14,554 nt of DNA from Clostridia bacterium (GTDB lineage: Bacteria > Bacillota > Clostridia > Peptostreptococcales > Anaerovoracaceae): positions 1 through 14,554 of the forward strand of contig CAAEEE010000131.1 of assembly GCA_900754805.1 (NCBI GenBank). Direction: 5' to 3'. The translations under genes and the position numbers were made by a program. Below, in pieces: positions 8,855 through 14,554 of this stretch. The notes under the pieces are model-generated. The model worked only from the letters and a program-made list of their open reading frames with translations, had not been told where the DNA came from and did no database searches. Position 1 is the first letter of the stretch. Every line of letters starts with the position of its first letter.

Positions 8855-10003
8855 ATGTATAAGATAGCAACTTTGAATAAAATTTCACCGGTTGGCTTAA
8901 AACAGCTTCCCGGAAACTATATGCTCGTTGAAGAAACGGAAAAAGCGGACGGAATCCTTGTAAGAAGCCAGGATATGCATGAGATGGAGCTCGGCGAAAA
9001 ACTGAAGGCGGTTGCCAGAGCCGGCGCGGGTGTAAACAACATTCCGCTTGACAAATTTGCGGAAAAAGGCATTGTCGTATTCAATACCCCGGGCGCAAAC
9101 GCGAATGCGGTAAAAGAACTCGTAATCTGCGGTCTATTTTTGGCGGCCAGAAACATTCCTCAGGCTCTCACATGGGCTTCGGAGCTTAAGGAAGATGTCA
9201 GCAAAACCGTCGAAAAAGGCAAATCTCAGTTTGCCGGACACGAAATTCTCGGAAAGACGCTCGGCGTTGTCGGTCTGGGCGCAATCGGACGCAAGGTCGC
9301 TGCCGCAGCCAAGGCGCTCGGCATGGAAATCGTCGGCTACGATCCGTATTATGTTTCCGGCGGCGAAGGAATCAGCGTTTATCAGGATTTAGAAGAGATG
9401 CTCGCGCTCTGCGACTATGTGACCCTACATCTTCCTGCAAATGACGCAACGAAAGGCATGATGAACCGCGAGCTTTTCCATGCGATGAAAGACGGCACGG
9501 TTCTTCTGAACTTCTCAAGAGATAAATTAATAAACGAACCGGATCTTGCGGTTGCACTGGAATCAGGCAAAGTAGCAAAATACGTTACAGACTTCCCGAA
9601 CGACAACATGGTCGGAAGAGATAAGGTTATCCTGCTTCCGCACCTCGGCGCTTCCACAGCAGAGGCGGAAGACAACTGTGCGATTATGGCAGTAAACGAG
9701 CTTCGCGGCTTCTTCGAAGACGGAAACATCATCAATTCCGTGAACTTCCCGAGACTTGACATGGGCGAGCTTGAAAAAGGCTCGCGACTTGCGATTATGG
9801 TAAAGGATATGGCAGACCCTGCCTCCGAAGTCATTGAAATGCTCTCCTCCGCGGAAATCAGCATTTCCAAGGTAATGGCAAGCCGCCGCGAAGACGGAAT
9901 CGCTTATGTTCTGGCAGAAACCCCGCTTGAAGAAGTCCCCGCGCTTCTCTTCAAGGGAGAAAGCGGCGCGAAGGTGCTCAGCTGCCGCATCATTAAAAAA
10001 TAA
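8855..10003 (+). CDS. serA: D-3-phosphoglycerate dehydrogenase SerA
   Basis: SerA oxidises 3-phosphoglycerate to 3-phosphohydroxypyruvate with NAD, the first step of serine synthesis. In the 382-residue protein I see the NAD-binding loop GLGAIG (140-145) with D163 ending the next strand (GYDPYY), the catalytic arginine R222 (NFSRDKL) and the catalytic histidine H263 (LPHLGAST). There is a short C-terminal ACT-like domain (about 310-355, RLAIMVKDMADPASEVIEML start), which in this family commonly binds serine for feedback. The catalytic Glu of the wider dehydrogenase family is not seen before H263; the local sequence KYVTDFPN appears to be normal for a clostridial SerA clade, from memory. The ATG at 8855 has GGAGGT eight bases upstream. 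It is divergent from serC and ends at a strong hairpin terminator. Confidence 0.95.
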   Translation: MYKIATLNKISPVGLKQLPGNYMLVEETEKADGILVRSQDMHEMELGEKLKAVARAGAGVNNIPLDKFAEKGIVVFNTPGANANAVKELVICGLFLAARNIPQALTWASELKEDVSKTVEKGKSQFAGHEILGKTLGVVGLGAIGRKVAAAAKALGMEIVGYDPYYVSGGEGISVYQDLEEMLALCDYVTLHLPANDATKGMMNRELFHAMKDGTVLLNFSRDKLINEPDLAVALESGKVAKYVTDFPNDNMVGRDKVILLPHLGASTAEAEDNCAIMAVNELRGFFEDGNIINSVNFPRLDMGELEKGSRLAIMVKDMADPASEVIEMLSSAEISISKVMASRREDGIAYVLAETPLEEVPALLFKGESGAKVLSCRIIKK

Positions 10004-10020
10004 AACCTTACATAAGAAAG

Positions 10021-10068
10021 AAAAGCCTTTCGGCAGATTCCGTTTTACGGGATGCCGAAAGGCTTTTT
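10021..10068. terminator. Bidirectional factor-independent terminator
   Basis: A 15-base perfect stem, AAAAGCCTTTCGGCA (10021-10035) with its complement at 10053-10067, encloses a 17-base loop that can itself form a small CCG/CGG hairpin. On the + strand T5 (10064-10068) follows the stem and ends serA. On the - strand the outgoing side is TTTTCTTTCTT, which would end the leftward operon whose last stop codon is at 10116. Confidence 0.93.
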
Positions 10069-10115
10069 GTTTGCGTTATTTTTTTGGTGCGCTTTGTAAA
10101 TTGCGGCATGACTCG

Positions 10116-10871
10116 TTATTTCACCGGATTGTTGCGCACAAAGTCCTCAATTTCATTGAATTTAAGCTCTGCGTATTTCGCCAGATGTTCTCCCAGCGGC
10201 GTCCCCGACTGAAAGCGCAGAAACCAGTGCAGTTTTTCACGCTGTGCTTCCGCGTTTTCGCGAATCTGCGCCCGCAGTTCTTCGTACTTGACAAGGATTT
10301 CCTTTTCCTTCGCGAAGGCGCGCACCTTCGCAACGATATTCAGCGAATACACCACATCGATGGTGAAAACGCCAAAGAATACGCCGATGAAAAACGAAAA
10401 CTGCAGATTATGCGACAGCCATTGCAGTGCATTCAGGATGTGCGGATGTATCAGAAAATAATATGCCGCACTCAAAAGTGCCCAGAAAATGGAAAACTTC
10501 AGACAGATAATTCCCTGAAAGTTGAATTTTTCTTTGCTGTAGTCCCAAAGCTGAACATGCAGTCCTTTGATAAAGATTACGCCGGCTATGTATTCAAACA
10601 ACGTCATCACAATCGCCATCACGATAAAAAGCAGGAGCTTGCTGGCCACCGTCACCTCTTCAATCAGACCGGTGTTTTCAATACTTGCCAGCAGATACAG
10701 TCCGCACAATCCAAAGCCGTACAGAGGCAGATAAGGACCTACCAGAAAGCCCGGATTTACCCATTTCCTGCTCACATTTTCTTTTTTAAAGCGCCGAAAT
10801 ATCACTTCGATTCCCCAGCCTATAATGCAGCCCATAAAGAACAAAAATGCTAAAATTAACGCTTCGCTCAT
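10116..10871 (-). CDS. CmpB-type multi-pass membrane protein (putative ABC-transporter permease family)
   Basis: The 251-residue protein has about five membrane segments (roughly 3-23, 42-62, 77-102, 121-141, 157-181) and a charged, coiled-coil-like cytoplasmic tail (about 182-250). The motifs GFLVGPYLPLYGFG (41-54) and WDYS (109-112) match the family annotated as putative ABC transporter type IV (CmpB, PF06541). The biochemical role of that family is not established, and no ATPase gene lies nearby, so I do not claim transport. The ATG at 10871 is preceded by AAAGGAG. It is the last gene of the leftward rdgB cluster, 48 bases after the lipid kinase gene, and ends 47 bases before the shared terminator. 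Confidence 0.82.
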   Translation of the reverse strand: MSEALILAFLFFMGCIIGWGIEVIFRRFKKENVSRKWVNPGFLVGPYLPLYGFGLCGLYLLASIENTGLIEEVTVASKLLLFIVMAIVMTLFEYIAGVIFIKGLHVQLWDYSKEKFNFQGIICLKFSIFWALLSAAYYFLIHPHILNALQWLSHNLQFSFFIGVFFGVFTIDVVYSLNIVAKVRAFAKEKEILVKYEELRAQIRENAEAQREKLHWFLRFQSGTPLGEHLAKYAELKFNEIEDFVRNNPVK

Positions 10872-10919
10872 TGCAATCTCCTTTCAAGTCCGTTTTTTGA
10901 GCTTAGTTTCAAGTCAAGT

Positions 10920-11819
10920 CTATTTTCTTTTTCCGTTCATCACCAGGTCGATGGCGTTATGCAGGTTTTCCACCTTAATTTCTTCCAATCCCTCCTGATA
11001 CTCGCCGTCCAGCGTCCATGAGGTTGTTTTTTCGGCATGAATGCTGAACTCACTCGCATTGATGAAGGTCATCATCCCGCTTTCGTAATTCTGCGTCGTC
11101 AGCATGTGAATGATAAAGCCTAATTCCACTAAATCCTTCGGCGATTTTATCAGCAAAAGTTCAAACTCGCCGTCGCTCATATCCACAAGCTCCGGTTTTA
11201 AGGTCAGAATGCCTCCCACCGAAGTCGAATTGCTGATTGCTCCGAAAATATAGTCATCCTCGTACTTCATGCCGTTGACTTCAATTACCATATGCTCAGC
11301 GCGAATGGATGCGATGCTGTTAATTCCTTCCAGCACATAAGCCAGATGTCCGAGCGCGTTCTTGACGTTTTGCGAGGTCGCGTAAGAAGTCTTCGTAAAT
11401 GCTCCGAATGAAGCCACATAGGAAAAATTTCTTCCGTTGAAACTGCCGATGTCCAGCGAAACCGGTTTCCCCTGCACGATGTCTTTCGCAGCGTTGACAA
11501 TATTTTTTGAAAGATGAAGGCTGCTTGCGAAATCGTTGGTACTTCCCGCCGGAATATAGCCGATTGGAACGCGAACACCGCTTTGAATCACGCCCGAAAC
11601 CACCTCGTTAAATGTCCCGTCTCCGCCAATGCAGACGATTAAATCCATTTTCCTTGCATAATTTTTTGCATAAATTCTGCCGTCACCGCGCTTGGTCGTC
11701 GTCAAAACGGTCGGAATGTAGTCATTGACCGTAAAGATATTTACAATATCGGTGAGATACTTATTTGCTTTTTTTGTCCCCGAGCAAGGATTCATAATAA
11801 TCAATACTTTCTTTGTCAT
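10920..11819 (-). CDS. YegS/BmrU/DgkB-family lipid kinase
   Basis: This is a soluble, membrane-associated diacylglycerol kinase-type enzyme that phosphorylates a lipid alcohol with ATP, in Gram-positive cells often recycling diacylglycerol from lipoteichoic acid synthesis. Visible: the N-terminal MNPCSG (9-14), the nucleotide loop GGDGTFNEVVSG (65-76), PAGSTNDFA (90-98), and LDGEYQEG near the C-terminus, which matches the family's DGE element. The 299-residue length is normal. The ATG at 11819 has AGGGGG about ten bases upstream. It lies 34 bases after the YihY-type gene. The exact lipid substrate cannot be read from the sequence; family members include diacylglycerol, phosphatidylglycerol-like and sphingoid kinases. 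Confidence 0.92.
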   Translation of the reverse strand: MTKKVLIIMNPCSGTKKANKYLTDIVNIFTVNDYIPTVLTTTKRGDGRIYAKNYARKMDLIVCIGGDGTFNEVVSGVIQSGVRVPIGYIPAGSTNDFASSLHLSKNIVNAAKDIVQGKPVSLDIGSFNGRNFSYVASFGAFTKTSYATSQNVKNALGHLAYVLEGINSIASIRAEHMVIEVNGMKYEDDYIFGAISNSTSVGGILTLKPELVDMSDGEFELLLIKSPKDLVELGFIIHMLTTQNYESGMMTFINASEFSIHAEKTTSWTLDGEYQEGLEEIKVENLHNAIDLVMNGKRK

Positions 11820-11853
11820 ACCGTTTTCCCCCTAAATTTCGTAAAGTTTTTCC

Positions 11854-12762
11854 TTAAAAAATATTGATTGGCTTTCGTTTTGCCGCGGCCTCCGGTGCAA
11901 TCGGAATGGCGTCGTATTTTCTTGTCGCCCACCAGACGCGGTTAATCGTAACCCCCAGGCACATCACCCACGCGATGAACCAGAACCAGAACATCAGCAC
12001 AACGATGTTGGAAAAGGAACCGTACAGGATGTCGTAGTTTACGCTCCTCGCCGTGTAAATATTGTATACAAAAGTCACCGCCAAAAACCCTATGGACGCA
12101 AAAATGCTCCCCGGAACGATGTCCCGATATCGCACCCGCATACTCGGCAAAACATAATAGTTATAGGAAATCATCAAAAAATACAATGCCGCAGCCAGCG
12201 GCCAGCGAAGCGCCATCCATGCCGCTTCGGTAATTTTCGCTCCGAGCACTTTTCCCAAAACCAGATTTAAAATAATCGGTCCGTAGACAACAACGATCAA
12301 CGAAAAAGCCACGGTGAAAATCGTCATCAAAATGGTCTTCAGCGAACGCAGGCGGTCTTTCACGTAGCCTTCCCCTGTTGTTACACCGTCCGTCAGCGTG
12401 TAGTTCGTCACGCGAATCATCGCAAACTGTACGCGCGATGCCGCCCAAAGTGCCGTCACCGCAAGGAAAAAGCTGTTCATCCCCGAAGGCGAATAATTCA
12501 GCATTCTTCGAAGCGTGTCAGCTCCCGCACCCGTAACATTGATATCAACCCACTGCTCGATACTGGAAAGCGACAGCGAAAAAAAGCCGAGAACCTGCGA
12601 AAGCAGAATAAAGGTCGGCAATATTGATAAAAACATGAAAAACGCAAGCTGTGCCGCAACTCCCTGATAATACGGGTCTTGGAACTGCTGGATTCCCAAA
12701 ATAATCATTTTGCGGATTCGAATCAGGGTATTTTTTTGCCCTGTTCTCAGTCTCTCAACCAT
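11854..12762 (-). CDS. YihY/BrkB-family inner membrane protein
   Basis: This is a 302-residue polytopic membrane protein with about six hydrophobic segments (36-62, 96-112, 143-170, 183-204, 217-236, 251-275). The conserved opening QDPYYQGVAAQLAFFMFLSI and the signature YGSFSNIVVLMFWFW (247-261) place it in the YihY family (PF03631, earlier called BrkB or, wrongly, ribonuclease BN). The molecular function of the family is unsettled. The start ATG lies inside the end of rdgB: the two genes overlap by 8 bases (ATGGTTGA at 12762-12755), which suggests translational coupling. Confidence 0.92.
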   Translation of the reverse strand: MVERLRTGQKNTLIRIRKMIILGIQQFQDPYYQGVAAQLAFFMFLSILPTFILLSQVLGFFSLSLSSIEQWVDINVTGAGADTLRRMLNYSPSGMNSFFLAVTALWAASRVQFAMIRVTNYTLTDGVTTGEGYVKDRLRSLKTILMTIFTVAFSLIVVVYGPIILNLVLGKVLGAKITEAAWMALRWPLAAALYFLMISYNYYVLPSMRVRYRDIVPGSIFASIGFLAVTFVYNIYTARSVNYDILYGSFSNIVVLMFWFWFIAWVMCLGVTINRVWWATRKYDAIPIAPEAAAKRKPINIF

Positions 12763-13375
12763 TCACGCCTTCCCTTTCTTCCAAAAGCCGTTCCAGCTCT
12801 TTTAAAGCAATTGCTCTGTGGCTGATTTCATTTTTCTCTTCTGCGCTGAGCTGCGCGAAGGTCTTTTCATATCCGTCCGGCACGAAAAGCGGATCGTAGC
12901 CGAAGCCGTTTTCGCCCGCAGGCGCAGTCAGAATTCTGCCCGGGCATTCGCCTCTTGCCGTAAGTGTCGTTCCGTCAGGATAGACCATCGTGATGACCGA
13001 AACGAACTTTGCGGTCCGCTCCTTTTCCTCTACGCCTTCCAGCAGCTTTAAAAGCTTTTCGTTATTCTTCGCATCGTCCGCGTTTTCTCCCGCAAAACGA
13101 GCTGAATAAACGCCTGGCGCACCTCCTAAGTAGTCCACTGCCAGCCCGGAATCATCCGCAAGCGTGATTTTTCCGCAGACCTTCATAATCTCATTTGCTT
13201 TTTTAAAGGAATTTTCTTCAAAGGTTTCTCCGTCCTCTTCAACCTCGAACTTCGGCACGCCAGCCTCATCGCGGGATATCAAACGCATCCCGAACTTCTT
13301 CGTAATCGCTTCGATTTCTTCTATTTTATGCTTGTTGCGCGACGCCGCAACGATAATATTTTCTTTTACATTCAT
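12755..13375 (-). CDS. rdgB: XTP/dITP diphosphatase (RdgB/HAM1 family)
   Basis: RdgB hydrolyses non-canonical purine nucleoside triphosphates (ITP, dITP, XTP) to monophosphates, keeping them out of DNA and RNA. In 206 residues I see the phosphate-binding start AASRNKHKIEEI (10-21), the signature DDSGLAVDYLGGAPGVYSAR (74-93), and GFGYDPLFVPDG (157-168) followed by SHRAIALKEL (185-194). The ATG at 13375 (MNVKENIIVAASRN) gives the usual N-terminus; the frame is open to 13510 but that extension crosses the promoter region and is hydrophobic noise. The ribosome site is weak (GAGTGGA). First gene of a leftward operon with the YihY-type, lipid kinase and CmpB-type genes. Confidence 0.95.
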   Translation of the reverse strand: MNVKENIIVAASRNKHKIEEIEAITKKFGMRLISRDEAGVPKFEVEEDGETFEENSFKKANEIMKVCGKITLADDSGLAVDYLGGAPGVYSARFAGENADDAKNNEKLLKLLEGVEEKERTAKFVSVITMVYPDGTTLTARGECPGRILTAPAGENGFGYDPLFVPDGYEKTFAQLSAEEKNEISHRAIALKELERLLEEREGVNG

Positions 13376-13436
13376 GGTATCCACTCTTTTTCTTCTATCC
13401 TGTTTCTGAAAGATTTCTGATTTTAATGTGTAGTAT

Positions 13437-13465
13437 ATTCTACCACAGATAAGAAAAAAATACAA
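13437..13465 (-). promoter_or_regulatory. rdgB operon promoter, extended -10 type
   Basis: Read leftward: -10 TAGAAT (13442-13437) preceded by TGG, giving TGGTAGAAT, with a poor -35 TTGTAT (13465-13460) 17 bases upstream. A TATACT at 13437-13432 is an alternative -10. The predicted leader is about 50-55 bases. By eye only. Confidence 0.45.
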
Positions 13466-13474
13466 AGAAATCGT

Positions 13475-13502
13475 TTGGAAGAAAAAAATTTTGTGGTATA
13501 CT
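13475..13502 (+). promoter_or_regulatory. Promoter of the hydroxypyruvate/glycerate dehydrogenase-like gene
   Basis: Read rightward: -35 TTGGAA (13475-13480), a 16-base spacer, and an extended -10 TGGTATACT (13494-13502). The 12 bases GTGGTATACTGA (13493-13504) are identical to the -10 region of the serC promoter. The ribosome site GGAGGTG (13514-13520) follows. By eye only. Confidence 0.58.
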
Positions 13503-13526
13503 GATAGCATAACGGAGGTGACAAAA

Positions 13527-14441
13527 ATGAAAATAGTAAATTTAGACGCTTACACGATTCATCTTGACGACTTAGAATGGACAGAGCTTGCTGCGCTGGG
13601 CGATTTGACGACATACGACAGAATCGCACAGGAGGATGTAATCGATGCCATCGGCACGGCTGAAGTTGCACTCTTCACTTCCAAAGTCAAAATCACGAAA
13701 GAAGTCATGGACGCCTGCCCGAACCTGAAATTTATCGGGGTTACGGCGACCGGATATGATAATATCGACATTGCTGCGGCGAAAGAACGCGGCATCGCAG
13801 TCTGCAATGTTCCGGCATATTCGACGGAGTCCGTCGCGCAGCATACCTTTGCGCTGATTTTGGAAATTGCAGACAATGTTGGGCTTTACACGCGCCTTGT
13901 ACACGAACATAAATGGGAGAATTCCGTTGACTTTACTTTCATCGAAAAGCCGATTATCCAGCTTTCCGGTCGTTCTCTGGGAATCATCGGATACGGCAGC
14001 ATCGGCAGACGTGTTGCGGAAATCGCAAAGGCTTTCGGCATGACGGTCAATGTATACAGCCAGGATGCGGAAGCTGCAGTCAAGTCGGATATCCTCACGC
14101 TTCACTGCCCTGCAACGCCTGAAAACAAGGGCTTCGTGAATAAGGATTTTATTTCACGTATGAAAGACGGCGCGATTTTAATCAATACCGCAAGAGGCGC
14201 GCTGCTCAACGAAGAGGATGTCGCTGAGGCTCTGAAATCCGGCAAACTGGCAGCTGCTGCAATCGATGTTCTGAACGGCGAGCCGCCTCGTAAAGGTCAT
14301 CCGTTCATCGGCATTCCGAACCTGTACGCAACTCCGCATATCGCATGGAGCTCCAGGGAAGCCCGTGAGGTTATCTGCAAAACAAGTGCTGCGAACCTGA
14401 AGAGTTTCTTAGAAGGCGGAACGCTGAACCGAATTGTATAA
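13527..14441 (+). CDS. D-2-hydroxyacid dehydrogenase, glycerate dehydrogenase / hydroxypyruvate reductase-like
   Basis: This is an NAD(P)-dependent dehydrogenase of the formate/glycerate dehydrogenase family. Visible parts are GVTATGYDNID (71-81), the nucleotide loop GYGSIG (155-160), and the complete catalytic set R223 (TARGALL), E252 (NGEPP) and H271 (TPHIAWSS). The pattern of VTATGYD, SVAQHTFALILE and PHIAWSSREAR resembles HprA-type glycerate dehydrogenases, acting on hydroxypyruvate or glyoxylate, but D-lactate-type activity cannot be excluded. At 304 residues it is shorter than the usual 315-325: between NVYSQD (175-180) and SDILTLHC (187-194) about 14-16 residues normally found after the second Rossmann strand are missing. 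I chose ATG 13527 with GGAGGTG six bases upstream, over an in-frame ATG at 13491 that lies in the promoter. Divergent from rdgB. Confidence 0.88.
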   Translation: MKIVNLDAYTIHLDDLEWTELAALGDLTTYDRIAQEDVIDAIGTAEVALFTSKVKITKEVMDACPNLKFIGVTATGYDNIDIAAAKERGIAVCNVPAYSTESVAQHTFALILEIADNVGLYTRLVHEHKWENSVDFTFIEKPIIQLSGRSLGIIGYGSIGRRVAEIAKAFGMTVNVYSQDAEAAVKSDILTLHCPATPENKGFVNKDFISRMKDGAILINTARGALLNEEDVAEALKSGKLAAAAIDVLNGEPPRKGHPFIGIPNLYATPHIAWSSREAREVICKTSAANLKSFLEGGTLNRIV

Positions 14442-14504
14442 ACGCACCCAAACTGCATACAATATCCGATAAGCAATACTTACGGAGAAAGGAGACGCGA
14501 AAGA

Positions 14505-14554
14505 ATGGAAGACGATACAATAAAACTTTTGCGCGAATGTAATGCAGGAATCAA
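14505..14554 (+). CDS. Start of an unidentified gene, cut by the window end
   Basis: An ATG with AAAGGAG (14488-14494) ten bases upstream opens a frame of 16 full codons, MEDDTIKLLRECNAGI, running off the end. It lies 63 bases after the dehydrogenase stop with no terminator between, so it may be co-transcribed. Too short to identify; the visible part looks like the first helix of a soluble protein. Confidence 0.6.
   Translation, partial: MEDDTIKLLRECNAGI

Noticed and set aside
9578..9650. SerA missing the catalytic glutamate
   Set aside because: No Glu lies in the usual place before H263, but the sequence VTDFPN with a following PHLGAST is, as far as I recall, standard for a common clostridial SerA group and does not indicate a dead enzyme.
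9906..10853. A 315-codon open frame on the + strand
   Set aside because: It crosses the end of serA and the terminator and then runs antisense to the CmpB-type gene; the translation is rich in Arg, Lys, Gln and His and resembles no protein.
12755..13510. A longer RdgB with a hydrophobic leader
   Set aside because: The added 45 residues read through the divergent promoter region and RdgB is a cytosolic protein; ATG 13375 is the family start.

Overview
The window is a joined sequence from two different bacteria. Positions 1 to about 3580 carry thiC, thiH and the 5' part of thiF on the + strand. Their protein sequences, AT-rich intergenic stretches and lack of Shine-Dalgarno sites look like Bacteroides. 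From about 3580 to the end, the genes look like an anaerobic Firmicute of the Clostridia: strong GGAGG ribosome sites, TGnTATACT-type extended -10 promoters, and a clostridial type of SerA and SerC. At the join, thiF (+) and uvrC (-) are both cut off inside conserved motifs within about 10 bases of each other. The simplest reading is a chimeric contig, for example a gut-metagenome misassembly, and not a natural locus.

Layout. (1) 70-3580: thiamine pyrimidine and thiazole genes thiC-thiH-thiF, one operon. (2) 3582-8756, all on the - strand: serC-apgM-dacF-uvrC, tightly packed (serC/apgM abut, dacF/uvrC overlap by one base), read from a promoter near 8795-8823. (3) 8855-10003: serA on the + strand, divergent from serC, sharing with it an almost perfectly symmetric bidirectional promoter. 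A hairpin at 10021-10068 ends serA and also the gene cluster converging on it. (4) 10116-13375 on the - strand: rdgB, a YihY-type membrane protein, a YegS-type lipid kinase and a CmpB-type membrane protein, apparently one operon. (5) 13527-14441 on the + strand: a hydroxypyruvate/glycerate dehydrogenase-like gene, followed by the first 16 codons of another gene.

Functional picture. The clostridial part groups enzymes of three-carbon acid metabolism: ApgM (2-phosphoglycerate to 3-phosphoglycerate), SerA and SerC (3-phosphoglycerate to phosphoserine), and an HprA-like reductase (hydroxypyruvate/glycerate). They sit next to housekeeping genes for cell wall trimming, DNA repair, nucleotide-pool cleaning and lipid phosphorylation. 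No serB is present in the window. There is no mobile element, CRISPR array, rRNA or tRNA, and no defence-like or clearly new multi-gene system. The points worth a second look are the chimeric join, the symmetric serA/serC promoter, its 12-base match in front of the second dehydrogenase, and the placement of apgM in a serine operon. No stretch of more than 300 bases lacks a gene.
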